DNA of 64,000 nucleotides from Nostoc sp. NMS2 (GTDB lineage: Bacteria > Cyanobacteriota > Cyanobacteriia > Cyanobacteriales > Nostocaceae), in contig NZ_JABXKH010000054.1 of NCBI RefSeq assembly GCF_017115105.1, positions 1-64,000 of the forward strand, written 5' to 3'. The position numbers and the translations under genes are program-made. Of this stretch, positions 26,388 to 35,790 are shown piece after piece (positions within the stretch are counted from its first letter, which is position 1; every line of letters begins with the position of its first letter). Below the pieces are notes generated by a model. The model made no database searches. It had not been told where the DNA came from and worked only from the letters and a program-made list of their open reading frames with translations.

Positions 26388-26591
26388 ATGAGCCATTACA
26401 GCGATTTGATATCTCAGTTTATTTGGCATTTGCCTGTAAATTGGACATTAGCACAAACAATAACCGACCCAGACCTAATGGGTCAGTTTCAAAAATCTTG
26501 GAGCCACTTTATACAAACAGGTCAAGTGTGGGCATTGTTGATTGGTTTAGTCATTGGCTATATGATTCGGAATCTAACTAGCTACGGTTAA
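26388..26591 (+). CDS. Small conserved membrane protein, 67 aa
   Basis: No function is recognised. The protein has one clear hydrophobic helix near its C-terminus (VWALLIGLVIGYMIRNLTSYG) preceded by a polar region (QFQKSWSHFIQTG). Similar small single-span proteins are common in cyanobacteria. The ATG at 26388 is plausible, though no strong RBS is evident. It sits between larB and argH on the same strand, followed by a heptamer hairpin that may end its transcript. Confidence 0.65.
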   Translation: MSHYSDLISQFIWHLPVNWTLAQTITDPDLMGQFQKSWSHFIQTGQVWALLIGLVIGYMIRNLTSYG

Positions 26592-26596
26592 AGTAA

Positions 26597-26651
26597 TTTT
26601 AGATTTTGGATTTTAGATTTTAGATTAATCCAAAATCTAAAATCCAAAATT
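26597..26651. repeat. Heptamer-built hairpin between the small membrane gene and argH
   Basis: Runs of TTTTAGATTTTGGATTTTAG on the left pair with AATCCAAAATCTAAAATCC on the right around a short TTAA centre, giving a nearly perfect stem of over 20 bp. It could act as a terminator for the upstream gene. Confidence 0.75.
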
Positions 26652-26672
26652 GATGCCCCTCCCCGATCATTT

Positions 26673-28055
26673 ATGACCAAAAAAGAAACTTGGAGCCAGA
26701 GGTTTGAATCAGCGTTGCATCCGGCGATCGCTCGTTTTAATGCCAGTATAGGTTTTGATATTGAATTAATAGAATATGACCTGACTGGTTCTCAAGCTCA
26801 TGCAAAAATGCTTGCTCACACGGGCATAATCTCCCAACAAGAAGGCGAGCAACTGGTTGCAGGTTTAGAACAAATTCGCCAAGAATACCGCCAGGGTAAA
26901 TTTCAGCCTGGTGTCGATGCTGAAGACGTACATTTTGCAGTTGAAAAACGACTGACAGAAATTGTCGGCGATGTAGGTAAAAAACTGCATACGGCGCGAT
27001 CGCGTAATGACCAAGTTGGTACTGATACTAGACTCTACCTCCGCGACCAAATCCAGCAAATCAAAAGTGAATTGCGAGAATTTCAAGGTGTTCTACTCGA
27101 TATAGCCCAAAAGCACGTCGAAACTTTGATCCCAGGCTATACCCATCTCCAACGCGCTCAACCAGTGAGTTTAGCTCACCATCTCTTGGCATACTTTCAA
27201 ATGGCGCAACGCGACTGGGAACGCTTAGGAGATGTTTCTCGCCGCGTCAATATCTCACCTTTAGGGTGCGGTGCTTTAGCGGGAACCACTTTCCCTATCG
27301 ATCGCCACTACACAGCCAAACTATTGGATTTTGACGATATTTATGCTAACAGCCTCGATGGAGTGAGCGATCGCGATTTTGCGATCGAATTCTTGTGTGC
27401 TGCTAGCTTGATTATGGTTCACCTCAGCCGCCTTGCAGAAGAAGTCATTCTTTGGTCATCTGAAGAATTCCGTTTTGTCATCCTCAAAGATAGCTGTGCC
27501 ACAGGTTCCAGTATCATGCCCCAAAAGAAAAACCCCGATGTACCAGAACTCGTGCGGGGGAAAACAGGGCGTGTATTTGGTCATCTACAAGCGATGTTGG
27601 TGATTATGAAAGGGCTACCTCTGGCATATAACAAAGACCTGCAAGAAGATAAAGAAGGTCTATTTGATAGCGTCAACACAGTCAAAGCCTCTCTAGAAGC
27701 AATGACAATTTTGCTCAGGGAGGGCTTAGAGTTTCGTACCCAGCGTTTAGCAGAAGCCGTAACCGAAGATTTTTCTAACGCTACCGATGTAGCAGATTAT
27801 CTAGCAGCACGGGGCGTTCCTTTCCGGGAAGCTTACAACCTTGTGGGTAAAGTGGTAAAAACTAGTATTGCCGCAGGTAAACTCCTGAAAGATTTGAAAT
27901 TGGAAGAATGGCAGCAACTACATCCGGCATTTGCAGCAGATATTTATGAGGCAATATCCCCCCGTCAAGTTGTGGCAGCCCGCAACAGCTATGGTGGTAC
28001 TGGCTTTGTACAGGTTAGCAAAGCACTCATAGCCGCCCGCGCTCAAATTGACTAA
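26673..28055 (+). CDS. argH: Argininosuccinate lyase
   Basis: ArgH cleaves argininosuccinate to arginine and fumarate, the last step of arginine synthesis. The 460-residue protein has [43 protein letters not shown] and the superfamily signature [20 protein letters not shown] with the catalytic serine. Length and ends are typical. Arginine from this pathway is a substrate for cyanophycin synthetase, encoded in this window at 14604-17309. The gene stands alone, followed by repeats. Confidence 0.98.
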   Translation: MTKKETWSQRFESALHPAIARFNASIGFDIELIEYDLTGSQAHAKMLAHTGIISQQEGEQLVAGLEQIRQEYRQGKFQPGVDAEDVHFAVEKRLTEIVGDVGKKLHTARSRNDQVGTDTRLYLRDQIQQIKSELREFQGVLLDIAQKHVETLIPGYTHLQRAQPVSLAHHLLAYFQMAQRDWERLGDVSRRVNISPLGCGALAGTTFPIDRHYTAKLLDFDDIYANSLDGVSDRDFAIEFLCAASLIMVHLSRLAEEVILWSSEEFRFVILKDSCATGSSIMPQKKNPDVPELVRGKTGRVFGHLQAMLVIMKGLPLAYNKDLQEDKEGLFDSVNTVKASLEAMTILLREGLEFRTQRLAEAVTEDFSNATDVADYLAARGVPFREAYNLVGKVVKTSIAAGKLLKDLKLEEWQQLHPAFAADIYEAISPRQVVAARNSYGGTGFVQVSKALIAARAQID

Positions 28056-28343
28056 TACAGGGAGTGGGGAGTGGGGAGACAAGGGAGACAAGGGAGACAA
28101 GGAGGACAAAGAAAATAACCATGCCCCATGCCCAATACTTCGACTTCGCTCAGTACAAGTGCCCAATGCCCAATGCCCACTTGCACAGAGCGACTCGTGC
28201 CGAGCCTGTCCTGAGCGTAGCCGAAGGGCGGAGCCGAGGTAACAAGGGATGCCCCATGCCCCATTCTCAAAAATAAATAAGGGCGCACATTTGTACGCCC
28301 TAAACAATAAATAATCTAAATAAAAAGGATTTAAGCAGACAGC
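28056..28343. repeat. Cluster of dispersed repeats downstream of argH
   Basis: In order: GGAGACAAGG-type purine repeats (about 28060-28112); ATGCCC-type repeats; CTTCGACTTCGCTCAGTACA (about 28139-28158); a segment with GAGCCTGTCCTGAGCGTAGC (about 28201-28220), nearly identical to one near 29578; and the hairpin GGGCG(C)ACA-TT-TGT(A)CGCCC at 28281-28300. The last may terminate argH and the convergent small gene. Confidence 0.8.
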
Positions 28344-28508
28344 TTATTCAGTGTCAGCTGCTGCTGCTCCTTCTTCTTCTTCACTCTTAGGTGGTCTTTG
28401 TTGGAACCTTCTCTGCATTCTTCCTGTCGTAGTTCGTTTACGAAACTTTCTGGCATACGCCTGGTTCCGTAGCGCCTTTTCTTTTTTCGGGTTACGGCGC
28501 TTGGCCAT
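28344..28508 (-). CDS. Small basic conserved cyanobacterial protein, 54 aa
   Basis: The protein begins MAKRRNPKKEKALRNQAYAR and is strongly basic for about 35 residues (FRKRTTTGRMQRRFQQRPP), then ends in an acidic tail (SEEEEGAAAADTE). The composition suggests binding to RNA or ribosomes, but I know of no established function. The ATG at 28508 is chosen because GAGGTG lies six bases before it; an in-frame upstream start would add eight residues. It is convergent with argH. Confidence 0.8.
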   Translation of the reverse strand: MAKRRNPKKEKALRNQAYARKFRKRTTTGRMQRRFQQRPPKSEEEEGAAAADTE

Positions 28509-29027
28509 GTTCACCTCATTAATAAACAACAAAAGAGTAGCAACTAGGCATCACGTAGGCAATATTAGCTACCAATATTATTGATATACTTGTAGCCTAG
28601 TGCAGCAATCAATACGCTTTAAACAGTGTACTAGTCTACCGCGTTTTACCTTATTTTGTCAATAACAATTTAGAATTATTCCCACGAGCTAGACGAAAAA
28701 TACCTTTTCTTAGATTCAAATACACCAAAGATATGTAAATTAGCTAAGTAAAAGTGTGCTGAAAAAATATTAATTATCACTGGTTTGAGCAAGACTAATG
28801 TTATTTATAAACTGAAAAGTTTTCTGACTTAACAAATACTATGTATATATAAATACAGTGCTTCTATTGAAACTTAATGTTAAGATTAATAATATTCTAC
28901 GTAAATCGTGAGAATAAAATCTCAAACCACAAACATTTTTGTATAAAATAAAACTCAACGAAATTTTATGAGTTGAGTTTATGTAAGTGTTAGAGAAATA
29001 TAGAATACAACATATAAATTTTGAAGA
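28509..29027. other. AT-rich intergenic region between two divergent genes
   Basis: I see no gene, tRNA or clear repeat in these 519 bp. It should carry the promoter of the small basic protein gene (leftward) and that of the Nudix gene (rightward). A direct repeat of AACTCA-containing sequence around 28951-28976 (ACTCAACGAAATTTTATGAG then TTGAGTT) forms a weak hairpin of the AACTCA...TGAGTT type, possibly a terminator or attenuator. Confidence 0.4.
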
Positions 29028-29522
29028 TTGAACGTTATTGCTTTTTTTCCGGCAGCTGTCCAGTCCACACGTAACTTATGGCGTATTGGACAAACAGTAC
29101 TGGGTATTATATTTCGTCATCCCATTACTGGTACTAGTATCATTCCAATTTTACCCGATGGTCGGATAGTACTGATCCGACGGCGTGATGATGGTCTTTG
29201 GGCATTGCCTGGAGGCATAGTGGATTGGGGAGAAGATATTCCCAAAACAGTCCGCCGGGAATTGATCGAGGAAACAGGGCTAGAATTGGTGAAAATTAAC
29301 CGTTTGGTAGGAGTTTACTCCGCACCAGACCGCGATCCCAGAATCCATTCAATTTGTATTGTGGTTGAAGCCGAGGTGCATGGGACAATGGAGATTCAAG
29401 ATACTTTGGAAGTCATGGAAATCCAAGCTTTCTCTCCTAATTTGCTACCTTCAGGACAGATGTCTCATGACCATACTAGGCAGTTGCAAGACTACTTAAA
29501 TGGCTTGACAACACTGGCATAA
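29028..29522 (+). CDS. Nudix hydrolase, second copy type
   Basis: A full Nudix box lies around residues 63-86 (GGIVDWGEDIPKTVRREL followed by IEETGL). The N-terminal 50 residues (FFPAAVQSTRNLWRIGQTVLGIIFRHPITG) are hydrophobic-rich and not part of the standard fold. After the box comes VGVYSAPDRDPRIHSICIVVEA, close to ADP-ribose pyrophosphatase-like and MutT-like proteins. The substrate is unknown. The start at TTG 29028 is the only one that gives the full N-terminus; the translation may begin later. Confidence 0.85.
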   Translation: MNVIAFFPAAVQSTRNLWRIGQTVLGIIFRHPITGTSIIPILPDGRIVLIRRRDDGLWALPGGIVDWGEDIPKTVRRELIEETGLELVKINRLVGVYSAPDRDPRIHSICIVVEAEVHGTMEIQDTLEVMEIQAFSPNLLPSGQMSHDHTRQLQDYLNGLTTLA

Positions 29523-29812
29523 CAATATTTTGTCATTTGTCATTGGTCATTTGTCATTTGTACTGAGCGACTCGTGCCGAGCCTGTCCTGAGCGTAGCCG
29601 AAGGGCAAAGCCGAAGTATTTGTCATTTGCCGCCGCCAAAGTTCTGATTTAAGAAGCCTCTCTTCTCTACGAGAGGCCGCGCCAACGAGACGCTGTTCGC
29701 GTTCGGCTCAGACTTCTCTATTTATAATTTGTCCAAAACTAATGACTAATGACCAATGACTAATGACCAATGACTATTTATTATGGTGCTAAAAGTTAAC
29801 TACTAAATTAAA
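29523..29812. repeat. Repeat-filled spacer before the alpha/beta hydrolase gene
   Basis: TTGTCAT/TTGGTCA heptamers (29531-29562), the GAGCGACTCGTGCCGAGCCT...GCGTAGCCGAAGGGC block (about 29564-29606), AAGCCGAAG, and then TAATGAC/CAATGAC heptamers in the opposite sense (29741-29773). The two heptamer runs are complementary, so the whole spacer could fold back on itself. Confidence 0.8.
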
Positions 29813-30655
29813 ATGAATACACTATTCCGTAACTCCCGGATAAAGCTCTCTCAAGGGCTGGTATTCTGGCGTGAAATTGGTGAAAAAACTCCTATAATTT
29901 TTTTGCATGGTGCTTGGAATGAAAGCAGTCAATGGTTATCTGTGATGGAGTCCCTTGCACAAGATTTCCATTGCTTTGCACCTGATTTGTTAGGGTTTGG
30001 TGAGTCAGAGAATCCAAATATCCACCATTCGATAGATTTACAAGTAGAGTGTCTAGCTGAATTTCTGCAAGCTGTCAAGCTAGAAAAAGTATATTTAGTA
30101 GGACATTCTCTTGGGGGTTGGATTGCTGCTAGTTATGCTTTAAAATACCCTGAGAAAATTGATGGTTTGGTACTGCTTGCACCAGAAGGCGTAGAGATAG
30201 CAGGACAGGAAGAGTATTGCCAGAAGATGCGGCGATTATTGAATTATCCACCACTAATAGTTCAATTGTTGCGATCGCTAACTCCGTTCACTAAAATCCT
30301 GGGTTGGCATGAAAAAATTGCACAAGACTTGCAGCTGCGTCAGTCGCTATTGCCTTATCCCAGAGGTTGCCAGTTACTTTTCAAACGGCGACAAATAGAA
30401 ATTGAAGCGGAATTAGTGCAAAAGCGGCTTTATATGATAGATGTGCCGGGTTTTATTTTACAAGGTGGTCAAGATACGCCAGAAGCTTTAGCCAAAGGTC
30501 GGGTTTATGCTCAACTGATGCCGAAAGTTGAGTTGAAAATGATTTCCCATGCTGGAAACGACTTACCAGAATCTTGCGCTGGGGTTGTAGCGATTGAGAT
30601 TGGGGAGTTTATTCAAGGTATTTTAAAAAACCATAATTTAAACGAATTAAACTAG
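29813..30655 (+). CDS. Alpha/beta-fold hydrolase
   Basis: The 280-residue protein has the standard fold: an oxyanion-region HGAWNESSQW, the nucleophile elbow VGHSLGGWIAASYALKYPEKIDGLVLLAP with the Ser in GHSLGG, a lid region of about 90 residues, an acid in LQGGQDTPEALAKG, and a His in ISHAGNDLPES. The putative triad is therefore complete. The substrate cannot be inferred; esterases and C-C bond hydrolases share this layout. There is no signal peptide, so it is probably cytoplasmic. Confidence 0.88.
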   Translation: MNTLFRNSRIKLSQGLVFWREIGEKTPIIFLHGAWNESSQWLSVMESLAQDFHCFAPDLLGFGESENPNIHHSIDLQVECLAEFLQAVKLEKVYLVGHSLGGWIAASYALKYPEKIDGLVLLAPEGVEIAGQEEYCQKMRRLLNYPPLIVQLLRSLTPFTKILGWHEKIAQDLQLRQSLLPYPRGCQLLFKRRQIEIEAELVQKRLYMIDVPGFILQGGQDTPEALAKGRVYAQLMPKVELKMISHAGNDLPESCAGVVAIEIGEFIQGILKNHNLNELN

Positions 30656-30726
30656 CTCATTCAGGGTTTGTTGCCAATCCACTACACATATTTCTTCGCT
30701 CTCAAACCGTGATATGTGTTTCAAGA

Positions 30727-31539
30727 TTACTTATTCCCCATTACTATTTCCCCTATTCCCCAAAATATCAAATTCGGTTCTACAATTAAAGGTGCTGTAA
30801 TTTCAGGATGTAAGGCTTGTAGATAGTTTAGTAATAAAATGCGATCGCCCCCTTTAATCGCAATCTTTCCATTAGGAAACAAATTCCACCATGCTTCAAC
30901 AAAATCTTTAATTCCAGCTATTAATGTGTAAATTACCCCACTTTGAATAGCTTCTATAGTAGTTAGAGCAAAACGTGGGGGTAAAGACGCAAAATTCCGC
31001 GTCTCTACTAATGGTAATTGTCCTGTTTGTTGACCAAGACTTGCAAATTGCAAACCTAATCCTGGCAAAATTGCACCTCCAACTAGACACTCATTAGCAT
31101 CCGCAGCCGTAAAAGTTAGCGCTGTCCCAGCATCAATTACCAACATTGGAAAACCCCAAGTTTTCCCCGCACCCCACAAAGCTAAGGCGCGGTCAATTCC
31201 GAGTGTGGTATAAACACCTTTTAGTGGTATTTTGTCTAATGTAATAACATGAGTATTTGGGTAAGTTTGCCAAATAGCAGTTTGACTGGGAACTACGGAG
31301 GCGATAACTAAGGGAGGGGGGGATGAGGAAGTATTTTCTACCCTAATTTTCTGATGGGGTGGAGAAATTGCCAGTAGTAAATGATCCAGGGTTTGACATT
31401 CAGCCAACTGTTGTATAAGATGCTCAGGAAAATGGTCAGTATCCCAAGCTGAGTAAAGCGTCTCCCTAATAAATAACGCCCAATGTAGCCGAGAGTTCCC
31501 AATTTCCAAAGCTAGCCAAATTTCCTCTATCCCCCTCAT
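30727..31539 (-). CDS. coaX: Type III pantothenate kinase
   Basis: CoaX phosphorylates pantothenate in the first step of coenzyme A synthesis. Features are the N-terminal phosphate loop ([15 protein letters not shown], where the usual D-x-G-N is E-x-G-N), the pantothenate-binding [11 protein letters not shown], the nucleotide and metal region [16 protein letters not shown], and [16 protein letters not shown]. The 270-residue length is typical. It is convergent with the alpha/beta hydrolase gene and divergent from the flavodiiron pair. Confidence 0.92.
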   Translation of the reverse strand: MRGIEEIWLALEIGNSRLHWALFIRETLYSAWDTDHFPEHLIQQLAECQTLDHLLLAISPPHQKIRVENTSSSPPPLVIASVVPSQTAIWQTYPNTHVITLDKIPLKGVYTTLGIDRALALWGAGKTWGFPMLVIDAGTALTFTAADANECLVGGAILPGLGLQFASLGQQTGQLPLVETRNFASLPPRFALTTIEAIQSGVIYTLIAGIKDFVEAWWNLFPNGKIAIKGGDRILLLNYLQALHPEITAPLIVEPNLIFWGIGEIVMGNK

Positions 31540-31674
31540 CCCCCCAATCCCTCTCCGGTTTCACACTTTTAACTTTTTTAAGTCAACTATAGATTTTTTA
31601 ATAAAAATTAACATTCATCCCGTGTAACAATATAAAGAAGAGGAACAAATACTCATTGTGTCAAGGAGGGAGTT

Positions 31675-33399
31675 ATGGTAGCGCTCACCGAAAAAACTGA
31701 AAAACGGCTCACCATACAGACTGTGGAAATCGGTCAAGAGACGACGGCTATTCGCTCTTTGGACTGGGATCGCGATCGCTTCGATATTGAGTTTGGTTTG
31801 CAAAACGGCACTACTTATAACTCGTTTCTCATCCGTGGGGAGCAGACTGCTTTAGTTGATACCTCCCACGAAAAGTTTCGTCAACTATATTTTGATACGC
31901 TCACCGGACTAATCAACCCAATCGATATTGATTATTTGATTATCAGCCACACTGAGCCAGACCATAGCGGTTTGGTTAAAGATTTGCTGCAAATAGCTCC
32001 AGAAATTACCGTTGTCGGTTCTAAGGTGGCGATTCAGTTTCTTGAGGATTTCGTACATCAGCCATTTAAGCGGCGGATTGTGAAAAATGGCGATCGCTTA
32101 GATTTGGGCAATGGTCATGAATTTGAATTCGTGATTGCCCCAAATTTACACTGGCCAGATACCATTTTCAGCTTCGACCACAAAACTAAAACTCTCTACA
32201 CCTGCGATGCTTTTGGGTTGCACTATTGCTCAGATAGCACCTTTGATGAAGACTTAGCTGCGATCGAAGAAGACTTTCATTATTACTACGATTGCTTGAT
32301 GGGGCCAAATGCCCGGTCGGTTTTGTCTGCCCTGAAGCGGATGGCGGAATTGAAAACCATCAATATGATTGCCACAGGACACGGCCCATTATTATCTCAC
32401 AATGTTGAGGAACTAGTTGGACGTTACCGCACTTGGAGTCAAACGCAAGCCAAGCCAGAAACGGTAATTGGCATATTTTACGTTTCCGAATACGGATATA
32501 GCGATCGCCTCGCCCAAGCAATTGCCAACGGTATCGGTAAAACCGGTGTCGCCGTGGAAATTGTCGATTTGGGATCTGAAGTCGATTTACAAGAACTGCG
32601 GGAACTAGTTAGCCGTTGTGCAGGGCTAATTGTTGGTTTACCTCCGGCTTCTGGTGCTGCCAGCATCCAATCTGCACTCAGCACAGTTTTAGGATCTGCC
32701 AAAGAAAAGCAAGCTATTGGCGTGTTTGAAAGTGGTGGTGGCGATGATGAGCCGATAGATCCTTTGCTGAGTAAATTTCGCAATTTGGGTTTGACAACAG
32801 TTTTTCCAGCCATTCGGATTAAACAAACGCCTACAGAGAATACCTACAAGCTATGTGAAGAAGCGGGTACAGACTTAGCTCAATGGGTAACACGCGATCG
32901 CAGCATCAAAGCTATGAAATCTCTTGGTGCTGACTTAGATAAAGCACTCGGTAGACTCAGTGGCGGACTGTATATTATTACTGCCAAAAAAGGTGATGTA
33001 TCCAGTGCCATGCTAGCCTCGTGGGTAAATCAAGCCAGCTTCAAACCCTTGGGATTTTCTATTGCAGTCGCCAAAGATCGGGCAATTGAATCACTCATGC
33101 AAGTAGGCGATCGCTTTGTTCTCAACGTCTTAGAAGAAGGCAATTTCCAACCACTCATGAAGCACTTTTTGAAACGATTCGCCCCTGGTGCTGATCGCTT
33201 TGAAGGAGTGAGAACCCAGCCAGCCGAAAACGGTGCCCCCATCCTCAACGATGCCCTCGCCTACATGGAGTGCGAAGTCGTCAGTAGAATGGATTGCGGC
33301 GACCATTGGGCAGTATACAGCACCGTTTACGCCGGACGAGTTTCTAAACCCGATGCTTTAACTGCTGTGCATCACCGCAAAGTTGGTAATCATTATTAA
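31675..33399 (+). CDS. flv3: Flavodiiron protein, Flv3-like (canonical iron ligands)
   Basis: A class C flavodiiron protein of 574 residues: a beta-lactamase-like diiron domain, a flavodoxin-like domain (VIGIFYVSEYGYSDRLAQAI), and a C-terminal flavin reductase domain (SSAMLASWVNQASFKPLGFS). The iron ligands are canonical: HTEPDH, NLHWPD, CDAFGLH and ATGHGP. Together with Flv1 it reduces oxygen to water with photosynthetic electrons. The start has a strong AAGGAGG site. The Flv1-type gene follows 207 bp downstream. In heterocyst-forming cyanobacteria such an adjacent pair is the Flv3B/Flv1B, heterocyst-linked form; that assignment here is inferred from gene order. Confidence 0.9.
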   Translation: MVALTEKTEKRLTIQTVEIGQETTAIRSLDWDRDRFDIEFGLQNGTTYNSFLIRGEQTALVDTSHEKFRQLYFDTLTGLINPIDIDYLIISHTEPDHSGLVKDLLQIAPEITVVGSKVAIQFLEDFVHQPFKRRIVKNGDRLDLGNGHEFEFVIAPNLHWPDTIFSFDHKTKTLYTCDAFGLHYCSDSTFDEDLAAIEEDFHYYYDCLMGPNARSVLSALKRMAELKTINMIATGHGPLLSHNVEELVGRYRTWSQTQAKPETVIGIFYVSEYGYSDRLAQAIANGIGKTGVAVEIVDLGSEVDLQELRELVSRCAGLIVGLPPASGAASIQSALSTVLGSAKEKQAIGVFESGGGDDEPIDPLLSKFRNLGLTTVFPAIRIKQTPTENTYKLCEEAGTDLAQWVTRDRSIKAMKSLGADLDKALGRLSGGLYIITAKKGDVSSAMLASWVNQASFKPLGFSIAVAKDRAIESLMQVGDRFVLNVLEEGNFQPLMKHFLKRFAPGADRFEGVRTQPAENGAPILNDALAYMECEVVSRMDCGDHWAVYSTVYAGRVSKPDALTAVHHRKVGNHY

Positions 33400-33606
33400 G
33401 AGGGGGAGTGGGGAGTAGGGAGTAGGGAGTGGTGTTTCCTACTTCTTATTGCCCTTACCCCAAAAGTCATGTCAGAAAGCATTATAAAAAAAAGGGAATA
33501 GGGAGTGGTGATTGCGACTTCTTATTCCCTACTCCCCATTCCCTACTCCCTACTTCCATAGAGAGTGGTGATTGCGAACTTCTTAATTACCTACTCCCTA
33601 CTCCCT
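33400..33606. repeat. GGGAGTAGGGAGTGG-type repeats between the two flavodiiron genes
   Basis: Purine-rich GGGAGTGGGGAGTAGGGAGT (33405-33424) and pyrimidine-rich TACTCCCTACT (about 33533-33605) can pair over much of the spacer. The TATTCCC/ACTCCC repeats run right up to the ATG of the second gene, leaving no ordinary Shine-Dalgarno sequence. Confidence 0.8.
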
Positions 33607-35319
33607 ATGTCAAAAAATAAACCTCGTGATGTTCAAGTTTATCCAATAGCGACAGATACAAGAATACTGCGATCGCGTAGTTGGTCAAGGCTCAGATTTG
33701 AAATTGAATATGCCCTTGCCAAGGGTACAACTGCTAATTCTTATTTAATCGAAAGCGATAAAACTGCCATCATTGACCCTCCGGGGGAAACGTTTACAGA
33801 AATTTATTTAGAAGCGTTGCAGCAGCGTTTCCATCTCGAAGACTTAGATTATGTAATTTTGGGACACGTCAACCCTAACCGGGCTGCAACTTTAAAAGCT
33901 TTGTTAGAAATTGCCCCGCAAATCACCTTTGTGTGTTCTAATCCAGGGGCGAAAAATTTACGTGGGGCGCTGGAAAATCCAGATTTGCAAATTCTTATTA
34001 TGCGGGGCGAAGAAACCCTAGATTTGGGTAACGGGCATAATTTACAATTTATTCCTACCCCTAATCCCCGCTATGCAGATCAACTTTGCACATACGATCC
34101 GCAAACAGAAATTTTGTACACAGATAAGTTATTTGGGGCGCACGTTTGCGGAGATCAGGTATTTGATGAAGGCTGGGAAATATATAACGAAGATCGGCGC
34201 TATTATTTTGATTGCCTCATGGCTCCCCACGCCCGTCAAGTAGAAACAGCGCTGGAAAAACTAGCCGATTTTCCCGTGAGAATGTATGCCACTGGACACG
34301 GGCCTTTGGTGCGCTATGGCTTAATTGAATTAACTCAAGCTTATCGAGAATGGAGTCAACAGCAAACTTCTGCTGACTTGACAGTAGCGTTAATTTATGC
34401 ATCAGCTTATGGAAATACAGCTACATTAGCCCAAGCGATCGCTCGTGGCATCACCAAAGCGGGTGTTGCTGTAGAATCGATTAACTGCGAATTTACTGAA
34501 CCAGAAGAAATCCGGGCAGCTGTGGAAAAAGCTGGTGGTTTCATTATGGGTTCTCCAACTCTCGGCGGTCATGCACCCACACCTGTGCAAACAGCTTTAG
34601 GAATTGTGCTATCTACCGCTACTAACAACAAACTCGCGGGGGTTTTTGGTTCCTTTGGCTGGAGTGGGGAAGCAGTTGATTTAATTGAAGGGAAATTAAA
34701 AGATGCTGGCTATCGGTTTGGTTTTGACACCATCCGCGTGAAATTTAAACCCGACGATGCCACCTTACAATTGTGTGAAGAAGCGGGAACCGACTTTGCC
34801 CAAGCATTAAAAAAAGCTAGAAAAGTGCGATCGCCAAGTCAACCTGCTACTACTGTAGAACAAGCAGTTGGTCGCATTGTCGGTTCTCTTTGCGTTCTGA
34901 CTGCCAAAGAAGGCGATCGCTCCAGTGCCATGTTAGCCTCTTGGGTAGCTCAAGCTAGCTTTAATCCGCCTGGTTTAACCATAGCCGTTGCTAAAGAGCG
35001 GGCAGTAGAAACACTGACTCATACAGGAAACAAATTTGTCCTAAATATCCTTAAAGAAGGGAATCACTTGGGATTGATGAAGCACTTCCTCAAACCCTTT
35101 GGCCCAGGACAAGATAGATTTGCTGATGTCGCCGCCCAAGAAGCTGAAAACGGTTCTCCTATACTTACAGATGCCTTGGCATATCTGGAATGTTCTGTAC
35201 AAAACCGGATGGAATCTGGCGACCATTGGCTGGTTTATGCGACCGTCGAGAATGGCAAATTGTTAGATAATGATGGCGTTACAGCCGTGCATCATCGCAA
35301 GTCGGCAACTCATTATTAA
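33607..35319 (+). CDS. flv1: Flavodiiron protein, Flv1-like (substituted iron ligands)
   Basis: Same three-domain plan as its neighbour, but the diiron ligands are replaced: HVNPNR instead of HTEPDH, TPNPRYAD where the His-containing NLHWPD is expected, and TDKLFGAH for CDAFGLH. These substitutions typify Flv1, which forms heteromers with Flv3. The flavodoxin (VALIYASAYGNTATLAQAI) and flavin reductase (SSAMLASWVAQASFNPPG) domains are intact. The ATG at 33607 is preferred over GTG 33565, which lies in repeats. Calculated product is 570 residues. Confidence 0.9.
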   Translation: MSKNKPRDVQVYPIATDTRILRSRSWSRLRFEIEYALAKGTTANSYLIESDKTAIIDPPGETFTEIYLEALQQRFHLEDLDYVILGHVNPNRAATLKALLEIAPQITFVCSNPGAKNLRGALENPDLQILIMRGEETLDLGNGHNLQFIPTPNPRYADQLCTYDPQTEILYTDKLFGAHVCGDQVFDEGWEIYNEDRRYYFDCLMAPHARQVETALEKLADFPVRMYATGHGPLVRYGLIELTQAYREWSQQQTSADLTVALIYASAYGNTATLAQAIARGITKAGVAVESINCEFTEPEEIRAAVEKAGGFIMGSPTLGGHAPTPVQTALGIVLSTATNNKLAGVFGSFGWSGEAVDLIEGKLKDAGYRFGFDTIRVKFKPDDATLQLCEEAGTDFAQALKKARKVRSPSQPATTVEQAVGRIVGSLCVLTAKEGDRSSAMLASWVAQASFNPPGLTIAVAKERAVETLTHTGNKFVLNILKEGNHLGLMKHFLKPFGPGQDRFADVAAQEAENGSPILTDALAYLECSVQNRMESGDHWLVYATVENGKLLDNDGVTAVHHRKSATHY

Positions 35320-35483
35320 TTTTATTGTAGAAAAATTCTGGATAATCCCCCATAAAGGGTAGTTACGCGGAAAAATTCTGTATAATTTCCAACTGTGGAT
35401 GTTATCTAGAAAAGGGGGTAGCTAGAAGCCTTTGGGTAGAGGGTTGAGCTGCTTTGAGAAGCAAATCTTGAAAAGACGAATTT

Positions 35484-35660
35484 GTGATCAAAAGAAAAAA
35501 CTCTGAAGAAAATTCCGCATCTAGTGTTAAGGATTTTATGCTGGGGTTAGGTGGCTGCCTAGTCCTCATTGTGATAGCGATCATCGGTCTTGTGTTGCTT
35601 GTTATGCTCTTGAGAGAAACACCCTGGATTACTAAAGATATGAGAAATCGGTTAATGTAG
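35484..35660 (+). CDS. Small single-span membrane protein, 58 aa
   Basis: A GTG at 35484 opens a frame for a charged N-terminus (IKRKNSEENSASSVKDF), one strong hydrophobic helix (LGLGGCLVLIVIAIIGLVLL), and a basic tail (RETPWITKDMRNRLM), ending at TAG 35658-35660. The positive-charge pattern fits a small membrane protein. No Shine-Dalgarno is clear, and no family is recognised. A longer open frame on the opposite strand (35402-35752) shows no protein-like features, so this one is preferred. Confidence 0.4.
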   Translation: MIKRKNSEENSASSVKDFMLGLGGCLVLIVIAIIGLVLLVMLLRETPWITKDMRNRLM

Positions 35661-35790
35661 CAGAATGACTGAAAAGTTCTTGATTGATGTCGATGCCACA
35701 AACCGCAAACGGTGAGACAGCCTGATAACCTGGTTGTATTGGAGAGTTGCAAGCCGTCTTATCAAAGGTATAATCAGCCCCAGCAACTAA

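Noticed and set aside
28048-28307. Several open frames on both strands downstream of argH
   Set aside because: They consist entirely of dispersed repeat DNA and share no features of real proteins.
35402-35752. 116-residue minus-strand open frame
   Set aside because: No recognisable protein features; the opposite-strand small membrane frame fits the hydrophobic pattern better.
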